From: Ceriagrion tenellum
Lineage: Eukaryota; Arthropoda; Insecta; Odonata; Coenagrionidae
Direction of reading: 5' to 3'
DNA length: 64,000 nt
Assembly (NCBI GenBank): GCA_963169105.1
Contig: OY720638.1
Location: 11,084,749 to 11,148,748, forward strand
Part shown: piece by piece, positions 54,851-64,000 of the stretch
Position numbering within the stretch: position 1 is the first letter of the stretch
How the letters are laid out: the number at the start of each line of letters is the position of its first letter
Position numbers and translations under genes: made by a program
The notes under the pieces: model-generated
Database searches by the model: none
What the model was told of the DNA's origin: nothing
The model's input: the letters and a program-made list of their open reading frames with translations, nothing else

Positions 54851-55689
54851 GAACCCACTCTGAACTGTTCCGGAGCCATGAGTTTAGTTTCGTTTAACAT
54901 CCCTGTTAAAGGGGGGTCATAGCCGAGAACCCTGAGAACCGTGAGGGTACCTTTGAGGATAACTAGAATGATTTTGAGTTGATCGCATACAAAGTGACCG
55001 CTATCTAAATCATATCCGTAGACGCGCAACTGCTCGTCAAAGACACCTCCAGTTGGCAATTAGGGCTCCCTGTTTGGTACTCCGTGTGAATGTCGGAGAT
55101 CATCCCGCTTCCGACCCTTTCCCGCGTCACTTGGGTCTAACGTGTGTTCAGATAAATTTGTCTTTACGGGAAAGGAAAAACCAGGAGTGGGTTCTCCGTG
55201 CTGAATATCTTACCAATATTCCTGTATTTACTTTATATGATGACAGAAAAATATCAGAATTGTAGTGAGAAGAGTTCGAGGACACTTTTTTCCTTCGCTC
55301 CCAGCGTATTCATATCATTCCGCTGAGCGTGTAAAGCTGAAATTCTCTCTCTCTTTCGAGAATAAATTCAGACGTGATCGGAACCGAATAACAACGCATG
55401 ACACGGAACTTAAACAACTTCCGTGCCGTGGCAGAGTGTCACACTGGTTATTGTCAATCGCGTTTAGGCTAGTGCAGGGATATAAATGCTACAATAATAT
55501 CTTCCCAATATTATCCACTCTCCCCCTACAAAAATCTCTGTGTCGTAGTAGTAGTGTTTGTTTTAAGAGGGTGCGTCGTCCACATGGTCATTTTGCTCCA
55601 CTACAAGTCATTTATAAAAATATACGTTTAGAACTTGGTAATGCAATATAATAAAATAGCTTATGTATACCTTAAGTCCAAGCTAAAAG

Positions 55690-56095
55690 ATCATTTACAT
55701 CCTTTATTAAAAAGGCCGGTTTCAATTAAAAATATTAAAACGCGGTTAAGGGCGTCGGAGTCATCGCCTAAGATGGACCCCATGTCTCCCGCTAACTGTA
55801 GCCTGCTGCGCGCGAACCGATATTTGTCACACTCCGTCAGAATATGCCGCACGCTCAGAAAGCAATCACAGTCGTCGCAACGAGGTGGTCTTTTCTCCTC
55901 GGTGAAGAGAAAGGAGTGGGTCAGAGGGCAGTGCCCTATCCTCAACCGTGTGTTGACGACTTCCTCCCGGCGACTTTTCCTGACGGACGTGGGCCACGCT
56001 GACTACCGATTTCACTCCGCGCAGTGTATTATTTTCGAGTTTCACCCATGACTCTTTCCACTCGTCTAGGAATGTCCGTGTCACTTAATGTATAT
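55690..56095 (-). pseudogene. I-type LINE ORF2 C-terminal (post-RNase H) fragment
   Basis: Frame one (about 56084-55985) gives FLDEWKESWVKLENNTLRGV, the usual segment after the RNase H domain. After a frameshift around 55970 it continues REEVVNTRLRIGHCPLTHSF and the zinc-knuckle-like RCDDCDCFLSVRHILTECDK (Cys-x2-Cys, then His-x4-Cys) to about 55690. This RLRIGH-LTH signature and CCHC pattern close ORF2 in I/Jockey-related LINEs that carry RNase H. Everything upstream (RNase H, RT, endonuclease) is missing. A lineage different from the CR1-like copies in the window. Confidence 0.8.
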
Positions 56096-56099
56096 TTTT

Positions 56100-57930
56100 A
56101 TAATCCAAAGCTTTGCGAAATTTGTAAGTTATGTTGATTGCTCTCGCGAGCTCTTCCAACGAAGGTTTTTCCCGCAAGTGCTGAAATGATCGAAGCCCTC
56201 TTTTTCCGACAGTGCGATAACCATGTTGTTTACTGTCATGTTGTCAACTTTCATTACAGGTTCCGCTGTTTAAGAACCGAAAGAGAAATAGCGACTGCTA
56301 TGGAAAGTGTGCGATTGGGAGGCATTAGCTTTACTGTTAAGGCCATTTTAAGGGGGGGAAGCTTCGGTGATGATTCGGGTCGCCTACTCCTCAGCCGGCG
56401 GTCGTGTCCAGCCCTCGTCTTGGCTGGTCGAATTCAAAACTCGGCCCTCGGTAAGGAATACGCGTTAATTTTCGAATACCCGAAGTCGCAGTTCCGATCA
56501 GTGCACTTCTTTCTTTCACCTGCTTTTTTTCTGATCCCAATTACGAATTATGTATTTGCTTTTTTTACTTAGGAATGACTTGGAGTGCACGTCTGGCATT
56601 TTCGCGAATTCTTTGTTTCGATTTTAAGGGCATCTCCTTGGTTTACTATCCGTATTGTGGTCTATGACCTGGATTAATTTTTCCTTTCAACGGCCAGATT
56701 TTGTTCTTGGTAAATCTCTGCTGTCGGTCCAGTATAATCTTAAAATCAGCTGTATTCATCTCTCCGAAGAGTAATTCGTTGCTGCTCTCAACTCTACTCT
56801 CTCTTTTCAGTTATCCTGCTCAGTTCATTCTTCGATCATCTCTTATGATAAGCTCAATGAAGTCCGTCTTTATGCCTTCGTCGGTAATTCCTCCCCATCA
56901 TTTTAGTGCTTTCTTCATCATTTTCTTTCATTATGGGCTCAGAATGGGTGGTACAAGTTTGTCTATTATATTTCCCCGAGTTTTTATCGAACACCGTTTC
57001 CCTTCTTTGCTCTTCGTTGCTCTTCGTTGCTCTTCGTTGTACTTGGTCGTCCTGACTCCCTCTATCTATTTCATCTTCATCGTCTTTAACGCTATGTTTC
57101 GATTACTTCCAGTGTTTTTTTATTGCCTCTCAAGCTTCACTCCCATTATTGAGCATGTTCCATACGTACACCTCTGCGAAATTCACTTCGGGCCTGTGTG
57201 GTTGGATGTTGGAACATTCTCGTGGTGCCCATCTTCATTATGGGCTTCTCGTGGTCGCTCCGCCTATCTTGCTAATTCCATTGCGAGTGATCCTACTTCC
57301 TAGGGAGCCAAATTATTTTGCATATTAGGCGGAATGTAGCTCTTGGATCCCCACAAAAAAGTCAATGTGTACCTTACAATAACCGTTATATTATTACAAG
57401 GTACTCTATATTATGACTTCACGCTGGAAAAAAATGTTTGAAATGTTTATTGTGTAATAAAGGGTTCATCCTATATATCACGATATGTTTAGGATGCCAG
57501 TGTCTTGAAAATATTTTTACATTTAGGTAATTCTGCCACGGTCGTCTCCGAGGATATTTCTTTATGTCCTCTCAATAATCGAGTCTTATCCTTTTGATGT
57601 GGTACGCTTTGCCGTCCACCAGGGGGTGCTTCAAATTAATTATTCGCGGGAGACCTCATTCTACACGTCGGTGCATGAGGGCAGGCGCGGGTTGAAATGC
57701 AGCGCTGCACGTGCGTGATGGCGACTTCCACACTCGGAATACTTCCTCTCGGAATAAGGACTCGATAACAATACCGATTCCACTTTTTCTTCTTGCACTC
57801 TTCCACCTCCTGTCGATTGGATTTTCTTTATGCCAATCACCAAGGTGTATTTTTTCATACTTTTTCTGTGAGGTTCGGCATTCTCATCAGTTCATCTTTG
57901 ATCAGAGCCAGAGATGCTGTATTGTCAGCA
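56100..57930. other. no recognisable gene
   Basis: It contains plus frames of 144 and 200 codons (56138-56572, 56701-57303) with hydrophobic Phe/Ser/Leu-rich content but no domain; the second resembles an antisense or low-complexity frame. A tandem tgctcttcgt unit is repeated three times at 57014-57045. Confidence 0.3.
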
Positions 57931-58192
57931 AATATTAGCATACTAATAATTGGTAGTATCAGGCGTAACTTGTGGAATCTGTTAATATTGTAATGAGAAC
58001 ACTTAACTTTGTCTTTCCACATATCTTTATTTTCTACGACCCGGGTTTCGACGTTCGACGTCATCTTCAGGTCCTGAAGACCTTCAGATTGGACCTGAAG
58101 ATGACGTCGAATGTCGAAACCCGGGTCGTAGAAAATAATGATACGTGGAATGACAAAGTTAAGTGATATCATTACAATATTAGCATACTAAT
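57931..58192. mobile_element. palindromic element with 17-bp TSDs
   Basis: Arms at 57984-58075 and 58090-58181 pair over most of about 90 bp, sharing aaagttaag/cttaacttt, ttttctacgacccgggtttc and gacgtcatcttcaggtcc. Exact direct repeats AATATTAGCATACTAAT at 57931-57947 and 58176-58192 are the target duplication. Each arm contains ctgaagatgacgtcga...tcgaaacccgggtcg. The cacaaagttaag-like tail and cccgggtcg block ally it with the 1.6 kb element at 10370. Frames across it are products of the palindrome. Confidence 0.8.
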
Positions 58193-58419
58193 TGTTTTCC
58201 ATGACCATGTATTCCAGTTCATAATTTTTCCTTTATTTAATTTATTGCCCGTATTAGGCTGTATACTGAGAATTGGCTGCATAAACTCATTCAGATAGCT
58301 CACTTAAGTGCTCCTGCATTGCATTGGTGATGATGAACGTCGTGATGGTGTTGTAAAGCCGAAACCAGCAGTGTTTTGTCTTCATGTTCCCGTTAAATGC
58401 CACGTGGACTATCCTCGAG

Positions 58420-58640
58420 AAGAGAGACGGTGTTCTAAGGGCGTGGGCGGCGGACGCGGGCCGCCTCTCGGTCGCGTGCCCATCGTCGTCCGTTCTGGGC
58501 ATGTCCAGGGGCGGTGGGGCGCCCGCCGGCCCTTCCCCGCCCCTCCCCCGCCCCTCCCCAAATGTCGTCCATCCGATGGGAGGGCACGGCCCCTCGTGAA
58601 TGCGCCGCCTCTCTCTGCTTCGGAATCCGAAAAAGCTGAC
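58420..58640. promoter_or_regulatory. CpG island with GC boxes
   Basis: CG-rich, with repeated ccccgcccc units (58530-58559) of the Sp1/KLF type and a ggggcggtggggcg unit (58508-58521). The minus strand of the C-rich part fits a G-quadruplex pattern. No start exon could be chosen. Confidence 0.4.
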
Positions 58641-59179
58641 CGTAGTTCCGTAGTCATAATAGAGATCATATTCGATTACACGTTTTCATTTCACCAGCTG
58701 TAGGGCACATGAATTAAATCTTGCATTATTCTTGGTGCAATAATATAGTTTTAAATGAAATAAGTGGTAAGTAGTTATATAAAAATCTCTAAATAAATCC
58801 TTGACTTGATTAATTTTTTCGCGCGGTGTGTTTGAAACTCCTTCAAAACGGAAGGGTTTTTTGATACCCAAGAGCCTATTGCGGTGACAAAATGATTTCT
58901 TTTCAAAAAAAGTTGATAACACGTACAAACTACACGCTGTTAGTTTTTTTACGACATCTAAGTGTTAGAAATTCCTCATTTTGTAAATAATGTCTCTCTG
59001 GAGTGCATAGACGTACCATTTCCCATGTGAAAGGGCTGGTATTTTTTTGGCAAATAACTCCAAAATTAATGTGGTTAGGGGTTGTATTTTTGATGCCATT
59101 AGAAGGGTGAGATATTTTTCTTTAAAATGAGACCAAATTCATTGATTTCTACGTAAAATGGTATTTCGCTCAAACTACC
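58636..59179 (-). mobile_element. TTAA-flanked MITE, minus copy
   Basis: It ends with gctcaaactacc before TTAA (59180-59183), the left terminus in reverse. The interior follows the family in reverse order: gagaccaaattcattgattt, catttcccatgtgaaa, gagagacattattta, ggtgacaa, catatt(cg). The other terminus is degenerate near 58636, next to the CpG island. Confidence 0.75.
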
Positions 59180-59189
59180 TTAAGGCGGC

Positions 59190-61045
59190 TGAATACCTTG
59201 GCCGAAAACGCCATTTTAGTTCTGGCTTCTGCCGCAGCCTAGGAGAGATCTTCTTCCTCTTCTTTTCCGTTACCTATCCCGGGCATCAGCGCCACTGATG
59301 GCGGAGTGGAAATTTGTTGCATGGGTTAGCGAGAATTTTCACTGTGACGTTATAATGCGTTATTTGCAACATTTTGAACATCCCACTTTTAGTTGACGGA
59401 TTCCCATTTAAAGTGAGTGCCAAGATTGTTTTAAAAATATACGTCGTACGCGTCATAGCAATCACCTGCTTCTCGACAAATTTACGTTACTTCCGTGGTC
59501 AAAAGAGTTATATAAAGCCAAAAGTCACGGCTCTTACTATAAAAATTAATCCTTATTCCAGAGGCCATCGCAAATGGGTTTGCTTTAAGTAGCGTAAGAT
59601 AGTCGAGTAATAAAAGCGCGTTGACGTCTGTGGAAGCGTTTTCGGCTTCCGTAGTATACAGCCCCCCTTAAGTCCAGGATTGCTTTTTTCTGAGTTATAA
59701 AGTTTAAATTTCACGTAGACACTCAAAAATGGCTGGTTCATTTAGGAAAGCTCTTCTTTGTTCATGGTTCCCGCCCGTCACTTGCATATAAAGGCTCAAA
59801 TATAACCTAACTTACAAAAAACGCCTGTATTCGGCATTTTCCGAAGACTTTCCGAGTTGAGTTGATGGTGAAGTTGAGGGAGGATTATTTTTATGAAAGA
59901 CTATGATAAGTTAACTTGGTTTTTTCCTTGGCTATTCCCTAGTCTTAAAGGTCATTTTATGTACTTTGGAGCTCTGACACGTGGCGGTCGCTGTTTTTAG
60001 ACGAAATGATACTTCAAGTTGTAAATAGGAATGATTTTTTTAGCGGAGAAGTGGCATGGTTGCTTGGAGGCATGTATTTGAAGAGTAATTTTAAAACTAT
60101 TCGTCATACTAGGAATGGGTCGGTTCGGCTTCTCGGTTCCACCGGTTCTTGGGCTTGGAACCAGGGACCGAAGCAAAAAAGAATCGGTACCGGAATGCCG
60201 AAAGCCTGTCCGCTCTCTGATAGTGGAGATTTCCCTTTAAAACCTGGTGAAATGCGGTACTTAAGAGATTTTGAATTTTCGCGAATTAATTAGATAAACA
60301 CCTTATGAGGACTGTGTGATATTTACTTCAGTTATGTTGGACGGTATTGGTTTGAAAAAATATATCGCTGTACCATTTGTCGGGAATTGGAAGTGAGTTT
60401 ATGTATAATAATGATAATTTAAGGATATAGTGAAATATATGTTGGTGAAAATGTAACCCCTTCCACTCACCCTTGTTGTTAATGATGTAATTTTTTTACC
60501 GGCGAACGTTGAAGATAAATTCTTCACGGAACTATTCGCCTCGTCTGTGGGGTCAGACTTAAGCGATTTTGCGTTCGCACCCGATCGGTCCGCCGTCGTG
60601 TCTCCAGGTCGGTACCCTTGGGGATTGGTCGATTGGCTTTCGAAACACTGAAATAGTCGGATGATAAACTAGGATGAATTGGCCGAAATGGATAATTTGA
60701 TGCTGCTTTATTATTTCATAGAACGAGAAAATTTATTTAAAATGATGTAACTGTCGAAGTAGAATGAATGAAATCGACCATCAACAAATTAAACTCCTTA
60801 ACTAAACTAATACCGTAGTATTTCGTTATATACTCTTGGTTCCTCAAGCTATTTTACTTTTGGGATATATTAAATGTGTGAATAGGTTATCGTGTGTATT
60901 CGATCAACTCACCTTGCATAATTTACCTTTCTTAAATTGAAGATTCGGGTTGAAGGATTTCAAATTGAACCAAATTTTTTACTATAGAGGCTCATACTTA
61001 ACTTGCTTACGTGACAAATTGGCTGATAACTTTCGAAAAAAGGCG
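59190..61045. other. no recognisable gene
   Basis: No exon or element supported apart from the weak ggttcc cluster at 60117-60195. Confidence 0.35.
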
Positions 61046-61050
61046 ATTAT

Positions 61051-61970
61051 GACCTGTTTACATTACTACCGTTCTAACTAGGTTAACTCTAACCCTAGTA
61101 AAAGTTCGCCGTGTAATCACAGGTTGGCGTTAACTGTAGTCAACTTTTCAACCATGCTGGAGTTGCCAGGGTTGGCGCTGCTTACAATCTTTTTTAACGT
61201 GTAAACGCAGGTTAGTTAGAACAGTAGGTAGGTGATCCATTCGACATGTTGCTTTTACTCAAAGCGTACGATATATTACGAGAGCTTATCTTGTCATATT
61301 CCGTATTCATGCGTCAGTGTCAAGTTGCTTGATGTATTTAAATGCATGAGTGAATGATAAATCGTATTTTAAGTTCAAAATTTACCTTAAAAGCGCAAGC
61401 GAGTACGGGTCATGGGCAGAACTCGGAAGAAAATGTCGTTTATTCCGCTGCATATATTGAGGCAAGGACTCGGAATGGAAGTTATTTATAATTCTTGCAT
61501 GTCAAGATAACATATTGAATTGTTTATATCTACCTTAAAAGAGTGCAAAAGACATAGTAACGTAATATTTTTGGGGAATCTTAATGGCAAAGTGTAGCAT
61601 AGTGACACGTCGTTTTATTTAGGAAAATTATTAGCTCAAATGTCATCTTTCGATGCATAAAATAATGTTTAGATATGAAATGATGTGTGAATAGTTAAAT
61701 ACTAATGAATGAGAAATCTAACCGTGCGAAACATTTGCATATTCAATCCTTTTTCTCGCCCATACAAGTTTCGTGAATATAGCCCACAGCCCAGGAAACA
61801 AATAAAAAGCGACTTGCGATGCTTGTTCGGCCGTGGGCTACGTCACCTTCTTGACTCTCCACCAGAGGCCACCAATATGTTAACAAGGGTTAATGAATGC
61901 TGTGCAAATGCAAGTTAGTTAAACCGCCATATTAACTATCATTCCAACCCTGGTAATGTAGACGGGGCAT
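61051..61970. mobile_element. possible TIR elements sharing GT(T/C)TACATTAC ends
   Basis: gacctgtttacattactacc (61051) faces ggtaatgtagacggggc (61951-61967). A second, shorter inverted pair (accgttctaactagg at 61069 and ggttagttagaacagtagg at 61211-61229) suggests one small element of about 180 bp and another end further on. Internal ggttaac/gttaact words recur. Boundaries and superfamily are uncertain. Confidence 0.35.
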
Positions 61971-62289
61971 TACGGACGTTCGTGGATATCGTGTGTGTTC
62001 TGACACTGGGGTGATATATAATATCTTTGGGAACCTGGAGATCCGATTGGGGGACTATATTCCGGAGGTAAAATAGTCGTCTCCAAAACGGATCTACAGG
62101 TAGGAGGGGTATATACATCAGTCAGGAAGGGACCGTGCATATAGATAGGGAAGGGTGGAAGGCTGCAGTCAACCAATCTTAGGATTGAACGACCAATGAT
62201 GCTGAGGATATACGTTATTTTGGCCCCCTGTGTGCTTGACGTGTGTGTTATGTTGCCTGCAGCGCGATGCAGGTTAGCCCGTCGAGAAA

Positions 62290-62830
62290 CGTGCCGAGCT
62301 TATCCAATGTGCGCCACTTGGGGTGCACGGACCCACGCATCAGCCCTATTTCCATCGGGTCTCCGTGGTGAATAGCGAGACCTAGGGAATCCAGATTTCT
62401 TCAAGGCAGCCACGTTTGGAGGACGGGTGGCACAGGGGCAGCAGCTGTCCCAGGGGGGGTGGGGGACGTCGGCACGCGACCCGAGCGAGGGCACACCTGC
62501 CCCCTCAGTCTTCCTCCTGCCTCCCGCAGTCCGCCACCACCTGCCCTCCTCTCTACCATCTGCCCCCGCCGGACGCCGGCCTCTCGTGGCCACAGTCGCT
62601 CGTCGGCTCCCCACGGCCGAGCTTCGCCCGTCCTCGCCCGCCCATCAACGAGTGCCGAGATGATCATCTGCGTGTCGGGGTTCATCATTGGGTGAGTCGA
62701 CCGTGCTTCGCCCAATATGTCTGCAGTGTGCACTCGTTCGGTTTCCTGAAGTGTGCGAGAGCGATGTGCCTGAATATACGGGATCTCTGGGGGACCGGTG
62801 GCTGTGACGCGAATCCGTACCGCGAGCGAG
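62290..62830. promoter_or_regulatory. CpG island with competing exon readings
   Basis: Strongly CG-rich. On the plus strand it holds an acceptor-donor pair around 62530-62691. On the minus strand a frame starts at tandem ATGs (62685 down) with MMNPDTQMIISALVDGRART and runs to a possible donor, gggcag|gtggtg, near 62542. Both have G/C-rich third positions, so composition does not decide. Confidence 0.4.
62530..62691 (+). CDS. candidate internal exon, frame undecided
   Basis: A long pyrimidine tract ending in cccgcag (acceptor AG at 62528-62529) and a strong donor, attgg|gtgagt (62692), bracket 162 nt, a multiple of three. Two plus frames are open: one begins SATTCPPLYHLPPPDAGLSW; the other is Pro/Ser/Arg-rich and ends AEMIICVSGFIIG. 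The second would join in phase with the exon at 1680-1849 if they were spliced together, but there is no evidence that they are. The protein is not recognised and the minus-strand reading competes. Confidence 0.25.
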
Positions 62831-62834
62831 TTCG

Positions 62835-63095
62835 ATTTTATTAAGGGTCGCTTAGATAAAAATATATGCCCCGCGTTCTCGACATTTATATTTGATTATT
62901 TTTCAAATGCGTTGGACCCAAATGAGATTTTCACCCGGTCTCTCGACGAGGTGGGTTTTGTCGTGTCCATCTAATTGATTCTTTATCACGAGGAAAATTA
63001 ATAGGTCAGCGGTGGAAGTCCAGAATGAACGCTCTAATTGTTTAATTACGCTTCACCTAAGACAGTTTCCGGCTTTACATGGTGGAAATTTATGA
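62835..63095. other. no recognisable gene
   Basis: AT-rich spacer between the CpG island and the fold-back at 63097. Confidence 0.3.
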
Positions 63096-63096
63096 T

Positions 63097-63181
63097 GTCA
63101 CTCATTATAAAGGATACTAGGTTTTTTTCTTGGCTTGGTTTATTGGTGGAATAAAACCAAGTATCTTTTATTATGAGTGAC
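63097..63181. repeat. short fold-back element
   Basis: gtcactcattataaaggata (63097) is inverted at aagtatcttttattatgagtgac (63159-63181) around a t-rich loop, about 85 bp in all. Probably a small MITE; no target duplication was resolved. Confidence 0.65.
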
Positions 63182-63815
63182 GCTTAACCTCTTCATTTTT
63201 GCATTGATGTTCCTGCGAATGTCCCGTGTGTTTACGTCGATGCATTGTGTTCTTTCTGTTTGTGTGAGTGTGCTGCGAGGAAGGGGCTGCTTCCCAGTCG
63301 ATTCACTCACGAGGAGCACTTCACTATTAACGAGGGTCCGAATTAATACCCGCTGGAATGCGCTCCAGAAGAAAAGGGTTTCGAAAATCAAATCGTGATT
63401 TTTGTTTTAATCTTGATTTTCTAGAAAGAAGTCGGACATGGACATCGCTAGGTTTCTTATTGGTGTGCAGTTATGAGCTTTCCTTTTTAAGAACGTAGTT
63501 TGAGCGAATTCGTGGAGTGTATGCAAAATATTCGGCAATTGAGTGTCCGTAGAATGTATGATCCCACGATCAGGTTGCTGAGCGCCTACGCACGTTGTTC
63601 CATTGTGCATGGGCGCCTATGTGCTCCGATCTTCGCTACTCGTAGAATGGAAAGGAAAGTGATTATAGAAAGTGCCTTTTTCGGAAGTGGCAATTGCTTT
63701 CCTCGGCCGTTCCATTTCGCAAGGTGGCCATTGGTGCTATTTTGTTCAATTTCTTGAACATTTCAAATGTTTACTTTTCGTCTCATCGTCGACGGCGTAG
63801 CTTCGTCTTCATTGG

Positions 63816-64000
63816 ATTGGATATTTGGGTAGACGACCGACGGCTAAGGTCATTTGCGCCATAGGTGATAGGTAAGTGAGGAAGAGTGGATAGAAACCCG
63901 GCGTCGGAATTAGCCTACCCTTAACGAAAGGCGCCAATGGGACCACGGTTTAACGTCTCATCCGACAAACGGAGTACTCCACTTGAAGTGCCCTCCACAA
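63816..64000 (-). mobile_element. tRNA-derived SINE, cut by window edge
   Basis: It starts with the repeated attgg tail (63814-63823) and runs through gtagacgaccgacggctaag, aacccggcgtcggaattagc and gaccacggtttaacgtctca to the window end, so the tRNA-like head lies beyond 64000. Very similar to 6621-6920 in the same orientation. Confidence 0.8.

Noticed and set aside
56701..57303. 200-codon hydrophobic plus frame
   Set aside because: Longest Phe/Leu/Ser-rich frame of this stretch, considered as a membrane protein, but there is no family resemblance, no splice context, and the sequence is pyrimidine-rich. More likely antisense to decayed repeat DNA.
57855..58172. Overlapping frames on both strands near 58 kb
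   Set aside because: Both are translations of the palindrome arms, hence mirror-image peptides.

Overview
This window is eukaryotic nuclear DNA, most likely from an arthropod and probably an insect with a large, transposon-rich genome. Long open reading frames are rare, AT-rich non-coding DNA alternates with short CpG-rich islands, and the recognisable sequence is mostly decayed mobile elements. These include CR1/Jockey-like and I-type LINEs, a Penelope-like element, a Tc1 transposase, tRNA-derived SINEs and several MITE families. The CR1-type 3' ends (ctacatctac tails next to a conserved ggtgtgtggcaggggg block) and the mix of superfamilies fit an insect. I cannot name the species, and there is no bacterial, plasmid or phage signal.

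Host genes are sparse, as expected for introns or intergenic DNA. The best candidates are a GC-rich start exon at 1680-1849 (+) ending in a consensus splice donor and a THAP-type zinc-finger first exon at 28403-28480 (+). Weaker candidates are short CpG-island start exons near 19.1 and 45.3 kb and an exon-like block at 62530-62691. No complete gene is visible.

Layout: 0-9 kb holds two SINE copies and three CpG-rich blocks, one with the best start exon. 9-12 kb holds a tRNA-like TIR element, then a nested stack of fold-back elements in which a 1.6 kb element with inverted arms, a hammerhead-like motif and 14-bp target duplications contains two further inverted-repeat elements. 12.6-15.6 kb holds CR1-like LINE fragments. 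16.7-17.7 kb holds a long palindrome and an inverted pair of TTAA-flanked MITEs. 18.7-19.4 kb is a CpG island. 23.3-25.9 kb holds a MITE within a MITE, then a LINE broken by an oppositely oriented LINE fragment. 28.4 kb is the THAP exon.

29.4-41.1 kb is the most striking region. A ~620-bp TA-flanked MITE is split by an 11.1 kb element with Tc1-like ends (CAGTGGCGGAA..., also flanked by TA). The large element is made of two diverged direct copies of a 5-6 kb unit. Unit B keeps a broken DD34E Tc1 transposase (37149-38287, minus). Unit A keeps only its first few codons. Each unit has since gained different insertions, so the order of events can be read.

41-64 kb holds a SINE core, a CpG island at 45 kb, a palindrome with 12-bp TSDs at 46.2 kb, TTAA MITEs at 47.6 and 58.6 kb, a LINE 3' fragment at 49.7 kb, a Penelope-like GIY-YIG fragment at 52.3-52.8 kb, an I-type LINE end at 55.7-56.1 kb, a palindrome with 17-bp TSDs at 58 kb, CpG islands at 58.5 and 62.5 kb, and a truncated SINE at the right edge. 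Four palindromic elements share a CTGANGAN-stem-GAAAC motif that resembles the hammerhead-like sequences known from Penelope-like elements. Together with the GIY-YIG fragment they suggest a non-autonomous Penelope-related family.
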